Assembly (NCBI RefSeq): GCF_008831285.2
Contig: NC_045149.1
Location: 18,367,035 to 18,431,034 of the forward strand
Direction: 5' to 3'
Length of the DNA: 64,000 nucleotides
From: Nymphaea colorata
Taxonomy: Eukaryota; Streptophyta; Magnoliopsida; Nymphaeales; Nymphaeaceae
Part shown: positions 1 to 12,300 of the stretch, in pieces
How the letters are laid out: each line of letters opens with the position of its first letter
Position numbering within the stretch: position 1 is the stretch's first letter
Program-made: the position numbers and the translations under genes
The notes under the pieces: generated by a model
Told to the model about the DNA's origin: nothing
Seen by the model: only the letters and a program-made list of their open reading frames with translations
The model's database searches: none

Positions 1-925
1 TGTCTTTCCACCTTAGTCTGGGATTCCTACATCAAGCGTCAAAAAGCTGTCAAAAACGTCTTAAATGGTGTATTCAAGGATTGGTTCCTTCTACCCAGGA
101 GTCTCAGTCACAAGAGCTATGACGGTTCATCGCCATTCGCCATTCCCTACATTGGGCATACTAGCTTGCTGCGGCAGCAATTGAAGGATTCTAGAGCATG
201 ATTTCAGGTTGCAAGTTGAGCCTTCTTCTAAGCATATAGTGAATGTGGAGTGGTAGAAATTCTTTTGGGGAGTTGAAAGTAGGATCATATGTTCAAATTT
301 TTCCCATGTGATCTTGGTCTGTTTCATTCACAGCACAGCGTTGGTGGCAACAGGCTAAGTTATAGGCGTATGATGACATTTAAAATTGAGCAGTACTCTC
401 ATTGCAAAGTTTACTTTTTGATCTTTTTCTTTCAGAATGGAAGCCATATTTTACCGAAAGTTGTGCTTAATCAGCTGTAGGCTGTGTATAGTCGATCCAG
501 GCACAAGACTGACGTCTTTGAAATACATTGGTTCTCAATTGTGTTTATTTTTTGCTGCTAATTGTTCTATTTTTTAACATTACGTATTCTGAGATGATGA
601 ACACTGGAATGGTATCAAATGTACAGGAAAGTAAAACGTTGAGAATATGAGAAAATGCAAAGTTGCCACTGTCAAGCAATTGTTAGGTTCTGCTCCGAAA
701 TTATATGAGTTATGGTTGCTGTATGAGCTGATGTTCATTAAATAGTAAAAGTATGATGCATATACATGTTAACTTTTCCAAAACACTCCGATTTACTCAA
801 CTCGAGCAAGTTGTGGTACATGCTTTTAGCAGATAGTCTTTTCATCGCTCTGGACGTGATTTGTTCTGTTATCCACAAGTCTTCACGACAGTAATCAGGA
901 ATTACGCCTTTGATTTGATTTGCAG
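1..925 (+). other. Probable intron of TH2 (5' part of gene lies outside)
   Basis: No TH2-like coding sequence is visible here. The downstream TH2 exon opens at a clear acceptor (ttgcag, ending at 925), so the stretch is most simply the preceding intron. A plus-strand reading frame is open from position 1 to about 206, but its translation does not resemble TH2 or any family I recognise, so I do not call it an exon. Confidence 0.5.
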
Positions 926-1335
926 GTGGTCTTGAAGTTCTGAACATACATGCGAATGAATTTATATACGAGGAATCCATCTCTACTGGTAAAATAGACA
1001 CAAAGGTGGAATCACCTACGGACAAGCTCCAAGTCTTTAAGGATGCTTTGAAGCACAGCGGTGATGATGATAAGCGTTCGTCAGTTTACATTGGAGACTC
1101 TGTAGGAGACTTGCTTTGCCTCCTTGAGGCAGATGTTGGCATTGTTGTCGGTTATAGCCCGAGCCTTAGGAGCTTGGGGGAAAGGTTTGGCGTTTCTTTT
1201 GTACCTTTGTTTCCAGCTGTGGTGAAAAGACAACGCGAGTTTGTTGGCGGAAGCTCTTCAAAACGCGAATGGCCGAAGGGTGTTCTTTACACAGTCTCTA
1301 GCTGGAACGAAATACAAGCCTTTATTTTGGGATAA
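926..1335 (+). CDS. TH2: TH2 bifunctional thiamine phosphatase / aminopyrimidine hydrolase, last exon (partial)
   Basis: This is the C-terminal exon of plant TH2, which dephosphorylates thiamine monophosphate to thiamine through a C-terminal HAD domain and carries an N-terminal TenA/THI-4 domain; the Arabidopsis form (At5g32470) is mainly mitochondrial. The exon starts after an acceptor at 924-925. Two bases complete a split Gly codon, followed by about 135 residues ending at TAA 1333-1335. The segment EFIYEESISTGKI, the HAD motif YIGDSVGDLLCLLEADVGIV with its conserved Asp pair, and the ending YTVSSWNEIQAFILG are typical of the family. The TenA domain and the catalytic DxD of the HAD domain lie upstream of the window. 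Nothing visible suggests a pseudogene. Identification rests on remembered family sequence. Confidence 0.9.
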
Positions 1336-3140
1336 TGAATCATCTGAAAATGTTTTCTTTCCTTTTTGCTCCTCATCATTGATCGGGAATTTGGAATGTT
1401 GATCTGACTTTCGTATCTAGATACAGAAGTAGTCATTGCTTGGTGGCTGATTTTACAAGTGCCACTCTGTAGTTGGACACCTGCTCAAGATTTCCATGCG
1501 ATTGTGGAATTTCCGCTGGTCATCGGACGATAGCATGGTATTTTTTGGGTAAATTCTGTTTTACCTCTAACCCTCGGTTGTTGCTTAATTTCAGAAGATC
1601 AGTTCTAGAATTATGACTGGTGGCTTACTGTTTTCAACTACGCAGGTGGGTTGTTCCAGCTTGTGCAAACCCTTATTCTGGGAACCTGTATGATTACATC
1701 TGACGTTTAGGAATTGTTTTTTCTTTCGAATTGTAAACGATAAACATGTGAAGTCTGGGAACAGGATATTCGTTGTACTGTAAATGATAAACAGCCCAAG
1801 TTTGTGCAACTCACAAAATTTGATCAATATTTTTGGAATCGGTCATGAAATTGAATTGGGATCTGTCGGTTTATACTTGAGCGTTCTGGTCGATTCAGTA
1901 AATGTTTTTTCTTTGTCTTTACTCGAATGCAGAACTCAAGTTGATAAGCTACACAACTTGACTAGGTTTTAGCTACTCCTCATTTATATGGAGCATATGT
2001 AAAGTGGCCGGAGACAATTAAAAAAAGTTGCTAGTTTGGCTGCCGACAGGCATACGGCCAGATTCCTTGGCCCTCATTTGGACAGGCAGATGTCATAATC
2101 CAATAGGCAAGCATACGAACTATTAGCATGCAGACGGTGGTCTTTTTTATCAGAGTTAGAAGTGGGGTGATTATACATGCGGGCATTAGAACAGCAGACC
2201 TTGGAAATGAGTGGACTGTAGAAGTTTTTTTTTTCTGATACATTTTCAGCTCCAAGACTGTCCATCGAAAACAGAAGAAACTGCACTTCAAGACTAATGC
2301 AAGCCTGCAAAATCTTTTTGGCTTTACAGAAAGCAGGGATCGGGCAGCCCTTTCCTTTCTCGACTTTTCATAGACTTTGGTTTAGGAAACGTAGCCCCTG
2401 CCTTGCAAACCTTTCATAGTTCCTCTGTTTTGAAGTTCCACTCCGAAATTGCTGTTAACCTCTGGCCTTCACAGTCGGCTTAGGCGGTCTTGAGGTTCTT
2501 ATTTTGATTTGTGTCATTCTGTACATAACTGCATTTATCTATTTTTTGTTAATAATATGGGTTTAGGTGGCCCCAACCCCCAGCCGGTTGCGTTGCAAAT
2601 CCTGATAAAACATCCAGTAAACGTCATCAGTTATTGCAAAAGAAGAGAAGATTTTTCATGGTCAGCTTCCAAATGGAATTTGAGCTGTTGATCTTTGCAT
2701 TTCTAGAAACACCTGTTGATCTTTACACGCTGCATGGTGTATAAATGAAATGACAAAAACGGTTTATGTTTTCCCCGATCTTCAAGCAAGAGTCAAGAGA
2801 CCAAATGGTGGTCAAGGACAGGTTAGCTGCTTCGTGGTCTAATGCACCTAAATCTCTGCTGCAATCCTCCATAAATTTTAATATACTCCGTACAGAGAAA
2901 CAGGACGTGCCTAGTATTAGCATTACTTTTAAGTTTCAAAGTTTTGATTGACCCTTCTGTTTCCCATTTTTTTCTCTCCTGTGTTTCCTTTGGGAGGCCA
3001 TCTGTCTCAGTCGGAAAAGAGCGGTGCAGGGATAGGATTCACAGCATACTTTCTTTATAATCAGGGGGGATCATGGAATCCGCTTCTGATCGCAGAGGGG
3101 ACAAACCAAGCTTCCATTATTTCGAAACGGTTGAAGGAAC
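1336..3140. other. TH2 3' UTR and intergenic spacer
   Basis: The first few hundred bases are the likely TH2 3' UTR. The rest contains only short frames without recognisable protein similarity on either strand. I see no RNA gene or repeat array. The last part merges into the AWPM-19 gene promoter. Confidence 0.6.
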
Positions 3141-3290
3141 CACGTCACAAAGAAACCGCCTGGTTCAAGTCGACACGCGTTTGAGTACGTGTTAAGTTGC
3201 AGCACGGCCATAGGCTGAACCCCTTACACACTCCCCTACTGGGCGTAACGTGTCGAATGGCCCGTGCCATGCATCCCTCTTATATGCAGT
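3141..3290 (+). promoter_or_regulatory. ABRE/RY-type promoter upstream of the AWPM-19 gene
   Basis: Within about 330 bp of the start codon there are three ACGT-core elements (CACGTCA at 3141-3147, TACGTGT at 3186-3192, ACGTGTC at 3248-3254), an RY-type CATGCAT at 3268-3274 and a TATA-like CTTATATG around 3279-3286. ACGTGTC is the core of abscisic-acid response elements and CATGCA is the core bound by ABI3/FUS3-type B3 factors. AWPM-19 genes are typically induced by ABA and in embryos. The motifs are seen; their activity is inferred. Confidence 0.55.
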
Positions 3291-3468
3291 TCCCCCAAGA
3301 GCCCCCTCTGTCGTCGTGTACCTTCTCCTGGTTCTTCCAGTTTTTCCATAGTGGTAGTCCCAAAAGCTGAGACCTGCTTGATCAGAGTCCGTTGAGAACT
3401 TCTGCTCTTGGTGTTGGTGACATAATAAAGTAGACGAAGAAGAAGAAGAAGAAGCAAGAGAAAAGGAG

Positions 3469-4220
3469 ATGGCTCGAACAGTTGGTAGGAATTTGGCGGC
3501 ACCCCTGCTCTTCCTCAACTTCGCTATGTATCTGGTGGTAATGGGGTTTGCTAGTTGGAACCTCAACAAATACATCAATGGCCAGACTCACTACCCTGGT
3601 AACCTTTCTGTCTCTTTCTGTCCCTGTCCCTGTCTCTCATTCTCTCTCTGATGTCTGGTATTCTGGGTGGCCGTTTGCAGGTGTTGCTGGGAACGGTGCG
3701 ACCATATTCTTCCTGATATTTGCCATACTGGCATCTGTGGTTGGCATTGCCTCGAAGGTTTTAGGAGGGCACCATATAAGGTACTGGAGGAATGACAGCC
3801 TTGCTGCTGCCGCTGCCTCTGCCGTTGTTGCTTGGGCCGTCACTGCCCTTGCCTTTGGGTGAGTGAGACATGAGAGCACCACCTGCCCTTCTTCTTTTTT
3901 CCTTTTTGCAGAGCCTCTTCTAAACCGATCATCACTGCAATCTCTTGTAGACTAAGTTTACTCACTTGGGTGTTCCTTCTTTTTCTGCAAGATTGGCATG
4001 CAAGGAGATTCATCTAGGACTCAACAGGGGTTGGAGGCTAAGGGTTCTGGAGGCTTTCATAATCATACTGACCTTTACCCAGCTGCTGTATCTGATGCTC
4101 CTCCATGCTGGTCTTCTGAGCAGCAAATATGGTCCTGGTTACAGAGATCCTGACTACCCTGCTGGATCAACTGAACCTGCAGCGCCTAAAGGGGGTGGTC
4201 TCACAGGAGGGAGAATCTAG
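3469..4220 (+). CDS. AWPM-19-like plasma-membrane protein (PM19 family)
   Basis: Complete three-exon gene: 3469-3598, 3681-3858, 3992-4220, encoding 178 residues. Introns are short (82 and 133 bp), both GT-AG, both splitting Gly codons (G44 and G103). Four hydrophobic segments (about residues 9-30, 50-71, 84-103, 120-142) fit the four-helix AWPM-19 fold. The motifs FASWNLNKYINGQ, GLACKEIHLG, RGWRLRVLEAFIIILTFTQ and the Gly/Pro-rich tail are family hallmarks, and the length is normal. Members accumulate in the plasma membrane during ABA treatment, cold and seed maturation; the rice member PM1 is reported as an ABA influx carrier. The start ATG follows a GAA-repeat leader (about 3437-3457), and an ABRE/RY cluster lies upstream. 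The exact physiological role here is inferred. Confidence 0.93.
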
Positions 4221-4533
4221 ATGGCTTCATGCAGAAAAGAAATATGCTGCACTTGTTCCTGAGTTTTATTTGTAGTGCTCTTTCTCTCTCTCATCCTCCA
4301 TTTTTATGTAAAGTTTGGAGTGATGCTGTTTGCACATGTTGGGACCATGTTTTAGGTGGTGTATAGCATTTGCGGACTCGTAGTCTCGTAGGGTTATCTT
4401 GTTTTATCTGTTCTTCTTCCAAGTATGAGCCCTGTACCTGAAGTTTCTTAGTAAGACATGTTTTGCTTTAGTATCTACATGTTAAGAGCCTTCCCTGTGG
4501 ATGATCTATTCCTGTACGATGAAGTTTAAAACT

Positions 4534-4966
4534 AATATTTCCGCAGCTTCTAACAAACTGTAGATTTGAGGATTGTAAATTTATTACTCGTCCTTTTATG
4601 ATTACCTTAGGTTTAAGGCCTAAAAGTCTGATTTAATAAGGGCTTCACCCTTTTGTAGCGCCAAGAACTTTGAAGTCACTGACAAAGTTTATAGATAATG
4701 TTGAGATTTATGGACTTTGATGCAACATTTGAAAGTTTATGAGCTTATGAAATATTTCCGCAGATTCTAACAAACTGTAGATTTGATGATTATAAATTTA
4801 TTACCCCGTCCTTTTATGATTACTTTAGGTTTAAGGCCTAAAAGTCTGATTTAATAAGGGCTTCACCCTTTGTAGCGCCAAGAAATTTGAAGTCACTGAC
4901 AAAATTTGTAAATAACGTTGAGATTTATGGACTTTGGGACTCAACATTTGGAAGTTGATAAACTTA
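4534..4966 (+). repeat. 217-bp tandem duplication
   Basis: Two head-to-tail copies (about 4534-4750 and 4751-4966) share AATATTTCCGCAG near the start, TTTAAGGCCTAAAAGTCTGA, AAGGGCTTCACCC and TGAGATTTATGGACTTTG. Differences are scattered substitutions and 1-2 base indels, so the duplication is moderately old. No coding content. Confidence 0.85.
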
Positions 4967-6253
4967 TGAATTCCAGATTCTTCATGAAGATATTGATCAG
5001 AACAATTCTCTAATGTAAGATCGATCACACATCGGATCCAGCAGGCTGTAAGGGCTTGCAGCAGATGATGTTGGTTGATCAGGTTGGTTTTTACTTCCAA
5101 AGGCACAAGAGCTTCACATATTCTACTTATAAATATGGTTTGATACTACTTCTAAAGGCACGTGACGTTCACATGCATAGAAAAATAGAAATGTGATCCA
5201 ATGAGAGATTATTCGACCGAATTGAATTGCATGAACAGATTATGAAAAAAAAAATTAGCATCTGATTAAGAATTCACATCAGATTGAAATGATATGCGAT
5301 TAGATTCGGATTCTGATTGAATGTAGTTTCTAATAAATATCTTATCTATAATATGATTTGAGATTCGGTTTAAAAATAAGACTCGGATTGAGATGGTTCT
5401 AAAAATCAGAGTTGGTTCAGATTTTTTGGATTCAGATATTATATTAGACGTTTCTTCAATCGGTGTCTGGTACCATATTGGGTATACGCAATATGTCACG
5501 CAATCAGTGACGTATGTTGTGTGAATTAAAACCATCTTTCTCATTCATATGGATGAGTGCGTCACACTTCCCCTTCCCATAAAAGCGAGCCAAATTAGTT
5601 ATCCATCACATTCATTATTCTCACTGATGGCGATGACTAATGATAATTTATGAATATAGAGATGGTGATAGAACTTGTCGCACCTTGAGCCGAATCTCAT
5701 GGAGCATGAAGTTGGATCTGCCATCCTGATCCAATCGGTTCGCGGCATGTTTCTTTCTGATCCTTCACCGAGAAATTAGGTAAGCATTCTTACCGGATTT
5801 TTTTGTTTTCCGGCGACTTCGCTTTCCGAGTTGGCTAACCAAGGACACAATATCAATAGAACAAACTTCAACAGGAATTGATATGAACAAACTTCAACAG
5901 GAATCAGTTCTATCATCATAGTCGATGGAGAAATGACAATGCGTGGAAGGTAGGAGGTTGTTGATCAACTTGTTCAGGTAATTTGGTTGAAAAGAATCTT
6001 TCCATTAGTTAGAGAGACAGACAAACAGTCCAATGTCATATTTATTCGAAGTTCATCAAACACAGCAACCCATTGCATTGTTAGCAGATATCAGGAAGGT
6101 TGTGCGTGCTCATATTGAGTAACTTGGGTTTGGTATTGGAACTAAACCGTCATGATCCAACCTAGCTCAACATGCAAAGACAAACCTCATCAAGGGTGTA
6201 AGACCGGACTTGGGCTCGGCACTGTCGTCCAGGTCCAGTTAGCCAATCTATAA

Positions 6254-6512
6254 TCACCTCTCTAAGCTTATTCTAGTCCGATAAATGAATCCACGTTTAA
6301 TACTCCCTCTTTAGGTCCATCTTTAGGTGAGCAGGAAAAGTATTTTATCACCTTTCTAAGCTTATTCTAGTCCAATAAATGAATCCACGTTTAGTACTCC
6401 CTTTTTAGGTGAGCAGAAAGGGTATTTTATACCTGTTTAAGCTTATTCTAGTCCGATAAATGAATCCACGTTTAATACTCCCTCTTTAGGTGAGCAGGAA
6501 GAGTATTTTATC
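6254..6512 (+). repeat. Three-unit tandem repeat (units of about 95, 82 and 82 bp)
   Basis: Units at about 6254-6348, 6349-6430 and 6431-6512 share AAGCTTATTCTAGTCC, ATAAATGAATCCACGTTTA, TACTCCCT and TTTAGGTGAGCAG, and end in GTATTTTAT. The first unit carries an extra short internal repetition of the TTTAGGT segment, which explains its length. Divergence between units is low. Confidence 0.88.
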
Positions 6513-6764
6513 TTACTACTGGACTGAGAGCCGAAACCCCTACCCTTTCCCATATCTCCTCATGGTTGATCACCATGATCTAATAATGCTTGTCTTTAAA
6601 CTGAAAACTAGAGAAAGATGAAGTAAATTGATTAAACAAGGAAAAATTCTCCAAAAAGATAAGAGGCTAATGTGTAGGGCGATTCCTAATTTAGTAAAGT
6701 GCCAGTGTTTGAGGACATGATATCCTTGTATATTGATTTCTGATGGACAGATACATTCTAGATC

Positions 6765-6910
6765 TAAACGGTCAGGGGCCATGGCCTCCCCCAATTCGCC
6801 GAGTTTTTGAAAAATAAATTTTCTAATACTTAGTATTTTCAAACATTTAAACTTAGCCCCTGTAACAATTTTGAAAATTATATAGTAGCCCCCCTTCCAT
6901 CCAAATGATA
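6765..6910. repeat. Decayed interspersed repeat fragment (gccatggcc type)
   Basis: A GC-rich block with GGGGCCATGGCC, then AT-rich DNA with runs like TTTTGAAAA, then GTAGCCCCCCTTCCATCC. Segments of the same build occur near 8255-8460, 9140-9245 and 52040-52560. Similarity is loose by eye and no terminal repeats or coding sequence are seen, so the class is unknown. Confidence 0.4.
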
Positions 6911-8039
6911 TTAAATATTCTACTAGCATTGAAGACAACATAGCATTACATAAGAAGCCAAATACAACTCATTTGCAACCTTTCGGCGGACCAACTTGCC
7001 TTATCACTAAAGTTATGAACCTCATGAGAATTGACTTTAGTTTCCTTCCATCAATTTGGCATGCAGGAACTCCACTTTCTGCTTCTGGTTTGATCCGTGG
7101 ATTATACTTATTCTCTTATATAACAAAAGTGATAAGTTCTTTATCTCTTCTACGAACATGAGGGGTCGGAAAAAGGAGAAAGTGGCCGTGAAGTCAAGGT
7201 CTTCTTGCCTTTTTGTCTCTTTCACACCGTTGAAAATTTAAGTTGCCAAAACTATGGTTTTTCAAAATGTGGGTAGGCAAAAGGAGTATTTCATTCTACT
7301 ATTCAAAAAAAAGAGTTGAAGCTTTCACCTAACCCTTCGTTTCGTCCCCTTAAGGTATAGGACTTGCTTTTGGTGCCTTAAAGTACCACTCTTGTAGTAT
7401 ATTTCAGCTTGCATGTCGGTAGCTGTAGATTATTAATAGAAAGTAGATGAATAATGTGCATTTAAGTTCTTTGAATGATAAATTCAAACATTTTTGGGGC
7501 CATTTAACATTAGGAACAACATAAAGTGTCCCATAAATCTAGTTCAATTTTGATGTACATTTATGGAACACTCATTTTCCTACTGCCAAACAATGACATT
7601 GTTTGTATTGGTTTTGTTTCAAAGTTTTTAGTTATTATAAAAATATGTCCTTAGTAGATTTTGTTCGAGTTCTGATGCTGATATATTACAAAAAAAACAT
7701 TGTTTACCCAAAGTCTATTTCCTCGAAAGAGTTGTCTTTTCTTCGGAATAGTTCTAAGAAAGACCCTATGAAAGAAGGAAATGAGATGATACTAATGGAC
7801 TAAAAGGCAAATAAAGGAATAGGATGAATTAGTGATTATGAAGGAAAAGAAAGGAAACAAAAGCGAGGAATGATCTTTCCTTTCCATACCAATCTCTCTA
7901 ATTTTGAATAATACAATCTTTTCTTCCCTTGTCTTTTGTTTCATTTTTCTTGCATCAAAGCATAGTTAAAAAATTTTCTTTTCTTTCCCTCCTCATTCAT
8001 AAGTCATCCAAACATAGATGCCCTTATCTTTCCCTACAC

Positions 8040-8235
8040 TCTTAGGACCTGGACATCGGGTGGGGTACTCGATTTGGCATGAGATGTTTTTAATATTATT
8101 TTTATTTTAATAATAATATATATTTATTATTAAAAATATATTTTATATTAAAAAATTTATTGTATTTTATATTTTTTTATTTTAACTAGGCTGGGCCCCA
8201 AACTCGGGTTTCAGGTATGGGCCGGCAGTAAGAGA
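8040..8235 (-). repeat. Copy A of GC-ended, AT-cored dispersed repeat
   Basis: GGACCTGGACATCGGG at one end and CTGGGCCCC...CTCGGGTTTCAGG...GGGCCGG at the other enclose about 100 bp of almost pure A/T. The same design is found at 41985-42310 and 57490-57745. This copy is the shortest and most decayed; strand is set relative to the other copies and is uncertain. Confidence 0.55.
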
Positions 8236-8254
8236 TCGATGATCTTTTAGTGAG

Positions 8255-8460
8255 GGGTGAAGATAAGGGGGCCAGTAGAGCCATGACTCCCTTCAAAATT
8301 TGAAACTTTAAATTTGTAAGTTTATATTTTTAAAAAAAATTGACTTTAGGGTTAAGAATTTTTCAAAAAATACACTAGCCCTTCCGACAATCAGTTTGTC
8401 GACCGTTCAATCTATCCAAGACAAAAATTCTAGCTCCACCCCTACCTTCACCCAAAGAAG
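8255..8460. repeat. Decayed interspersed repeat fragment
   Basis: GGGGGCCAGTAGAGCCATGACTCC, AT-rich middle with AAATTTGAAA-like runs, then TTCTAGCTCCACCCCTACC. Resembles the fragments at 6765-6910 and 52040-52560. No ORF or clear boundary. Confidence 0.38.
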
Positions 8461-10170
8461 AAGTGAGAAATGTGGATAGAGGATGTTCGAGAGGGCCAGC
8501 CTCATAGGGTCGGGGTTGGCATAGTAGGGCCGGATCGTACCGCCGGACAAGCTGTTCCATTTTGACTTCTATAAAAATCATGTGTTATTTCACTAAACCA
8601 TATATTATTGTTTAGGGTTTAAGGTTTAGAGTGTTCGTAGATATTATTTAAGATTTAAGGTTTAGAATGCTGATGATAAAGACATATGTTTACCATAGAA
8701 AAGAAATTATACAAGAAACTCTTCCCACATAAATTTTCAATTAAGAAGAAATGAAAACAGATAAAATTTTCACAGGGAATTCCTTTTGCAAGGATAATGT
8801 TTGAGGGGGGGGCAGAACGTCACACTCATCACTGAACGCCTAACAGGTGGACAGCTGCCGGCCGAAGAAGGTGCAACGTAAGTAGATTTCCGACCGGCGA
8901 TGGATGGGACGGTGAACGAAGCCAATATGGACCGTCAACGCCAGCCAAGTTCAAGCGTTCCTTTTGATGCTCTTGGCTTTACTTGGCTGCCGGTTGAAAT
9001 TGACGGTCCATATTAGTGATACGACAAAAAGCCCTGTGATTTGATGCGCCACATTCATTCTTCGCTTCTTCTTTATTAAAAACGAACTTGAGCATATCAA
9101 CAACCCCATGATCTACTAAATAACATTTCTGAAAAATGGACCAACCAATTTTTCTCAAAAGTTTTATGGGGTCAAATTAACATTTAAAATTTTTTAAATA
9201 TATAATAGTTGTTTTTTCGGAAGAAAGCCATGGCCCCTGGCTTTTTACCAAATTATTTTCTCTAAAGTTAAAAGACATGACATTTTTTTAGAGAAAAAGT
9301 AAATGAAAGTAAGCGACTTCTAAAGTATTTTTCAATCAGAGCAACTGACGTGACTTGGTTTTATCTCACTAGCTGCATAAATTATTGCATCACTATCTTA
9401 AACACAAAGACATTATAAAGTTTTTTTTTTTTGAAAAAAAATTTCTCAGTAATTTAGGAAACAAACTTGCTTGAGTAGTAGGATTTTCCTTTTTTCTTTT
9501 TACTTTATTTTGTTGTCTGGTGTTGAGATCTAGATTGCGATTGTGTTGGGGAAATGGCTGTTCTTCAGTTTCAAAATCCGCGTGGAAAGAACATGGCAAT
9601 TGCCAAACAGGTTTGTTTACCAGGTTATGGGATTGGACTCTCAAACCAATTAAAGAGGGCCAAGAGTCGCACAATGGGACAGATGATTTGATAGGATTTA
9701 CATAATTTCCAAAGTTCCTGTTTTATAAAAAGAAAACAGTATGATGTTTTTTTTTTTTTTTTTTAAATCATTTGCACAACTCAGTCTCTTGATGGTCTGT
9801 TTGGTAAAGAGAATGATATGTAACAGCATGACCAATAAATTGGGACAGATTATAAAATACACCCTTTAAAAAGTGTTTCATCAAAATTTATGAAACAATT
9901 ACAAACCGTCTCAATAAACAAACAGGGAAATAGAGGACTGAAACCATACAATTTGATAAAGTCCAGAACCTCCACTCTGTCATCCATGAGATCTATAAGT
10001 TCTCAAGTATATGTATATATATGTTCATCTTCCATATTATGATCCACTTATTTTAACAAAGAAAAAATAAATGTATGTAAATAAAAAGAACAAAGAAAAG
10101 TAAGTGAAAAAATGAAAAAATAGAGGCAAAAAAACCAATTCCAAAGTTACATTTATCAAATTCACTCGCA

Positions 10171-10213
<43 letters not shown>
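10171..10213. repeat. Compound (CT)n(AT)n microsatellite
   Basis: About nine CT units run directly into about twelve AT units. Lies in AT-rich intergenic DNA. Confidence 0.95.
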
Positions 10214-12300
10214 ATGCAAATAAAGGTACTTCATGATCAGATGAAAAATAATCAAGTGAGTGAAGTTACCAAACAAACAAGAAAAACAGATAACTCAAAG
10301 TCTATAATCTTAAAAGATAAGGAGGAAAGTGGGATTTTGATTACTAAATAAAATTTTATGAGTTGCACGTTTGAAACTGTTAAATAAACTCATTTCGTAA
10401 AATTTGTACAGATCTATTTTTTTGTGTTTCTTATAATTGTAATTAGTGAAAACTTTTTGAAGTGGCAAAAAATCTGGATGGCATTTTAACAACATAATTT
10501 AATAATATACATATACGTAAGAGATGTATGATAATTATGTTCATAATTGAGTGAAAAACATTAAATCTGTTTGGGTGAAAGATAAACATGAATGGAACAT
10601 AGGCTGCAGTGACTTCCTAAAACCTGAGAAAAATAAGGAAAATAATTTTGGCACATCACATGATTCGACTGATACCCACAACCCAAATGGATAAGAGGAA
10701 ATCTGTAAGCCAAGACAAAGCCCCCACTCTAAAAGGAGACAGTGGATACTGTGGATTCACTTTAAAGCATAAACTCTTTTCTGTACCATCGGATATCTTC
10801 TCTGCAATTCCGATGCTTTTGTTGGAACAAGCTTTCCAACAAAAATCAGGAAGAAGCACACAAGTATATGCTTCCTTAGATGACAAAAATGGACTCCTTA
10901 GAAAATAGAGTTCTAGTTGCTGGGAATTTGTTCTTGACAGTAACTGTCTAGATCGATCTTCCACACCATTGGGATCGCCCAAAGTAATATTCCCGGATCA
11001 TCTCTTCGAAATGGATCCTGTTTTGGCTTTGTGCTGCAAGTGTCTTCAATGGTAGGCAGCAATTTTGCTTTGCCGAAACTTTTGCAGGTAATGCTGCCAA
11101 TGCTCTACTGAAAATTTGATTTCACACACATAAACCACTTCTCATTTTGGTAAAAGGCACTACCAAACCATGATTCATAATAATTCTTTATTCATCTTAA
11201 TCCTCAACGGAGAGATGAATTTAATTCGCTCCCTCGCTTTTAGCCTACTGGCGTCCATGGCCCATGTCTTTTGGACAGATTATTGATGCTGATTCTCCCT
11301 GCATGTTACATCTGCATTAAAGATGAGCCGACTTTCAATCCTTGGTTTCTCTTTTGCAATAATTTTCATTTTGAATATTCCAGTGTGAACTATACAAATA
11401 TGAGAGAGAGAGAGAGAGATTGTTTGACCGTACCAGGGGCTAGAAAGAGAATTTGACTACTTCACCTAAGATAAGGGTGGAGTAGTGGATGACACTTGAA
11501 CCGAACACTGGACAGATAGCAGGATGCCATGGTTCCTAATCATCCATGACATCACCCAACCTCCACCAAACTCCTTCCCCAAAAGGGTAGCCAATAAATA
11601 TAAAAATAAAGTCGTTACTAGTTAAAAACTATATAAAAGTGTGAAAATAAAATGAATAAACAAAAGAGGCTGAACATTAAAGGACCTGTGGTAAATGCAC
11701 CCATAGAATATATTATCTCTGAAAAAAACATTCCGAGACATCAACTGAACATCTTCAACTTCTTATATTCTCTTATACCATTTGCCGTCGGACAGCGTGC
11801 ACATGAACGTCCTATAAATTAATAATAAAGGCAGCAAGTTCATGCTGTGGTTTCCTGGTCAGAGCCACTGAGCCACCAAAAAAGGCTTTCAGTTTGAGTC
11901 CCACTGAGTTCAATTCATGTACAAAATTCAATGGAAAGGGGTTCTCTCCCATTTTGCCTGCCCACGTACTACGTGAAAGTCTGTACCACTTTCTGTTGTT
12001 GAACTGCACAAGGAAGAAGGTGATTCCCATTTCTTAGTATCCCAGTTTCATTTGAAGCGCAACCCCTTTTTCTATTCTTGAATAAACCAGGCTAACCAGC
12101 AATCTCTTGCATAAAGACCCACTTCCGGTTTCTCATCTTCCGGGTAAAAAAATTCAACAACATCCGCATTTGTTATTTCTGGATTCTGAGGAGAACCATC
12201 TTTGTCTTTTCGTCTACTCCCTCAGAATAGCCGAAGGGAAGAGTCGGCATTTTGCAAAAATCTGCAGCACCTCGATAGTCGGTGCCGGCTCTGCGTATTT

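Larger units (their letters stand above)
4221..12300. other. Repeat-rich intergenic region between AWPM-19 and ABCC5
   Basis: After the AWPM-19 3' UTR (to about 4500) I find no frame with protein similarity in about 8 kb. The stretch holds a 217-bp tandem duplication, a three-unit tandem repeat, a copy of the GC-ended dispersed repeat, decayed interspersed-repeat fragments and a CT/AT microsatellite, each listed separately. Base composition is strongly AT-rich from about 7250 to 10650. Confidence 0.65.

Noticed and set aside
1-206. Plus-strand frame open from the window edge, considered as an upstream TH2 exon
   Set aside because: The translation lacks the conserved TH2 segments expected just before the last exon, and no donor with the right phase is visible at its end.
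2031-2310. Overlapping minus-strand frames of 78-86 codons
   Set aside because: No family resemblance and two frames overlap in the same place, as expected of chance.
3165-3185. tRNA B-box-like GGTTCAAGTC
   Set aside because: No A box at the right distance and no cloverleaf can be drawn.
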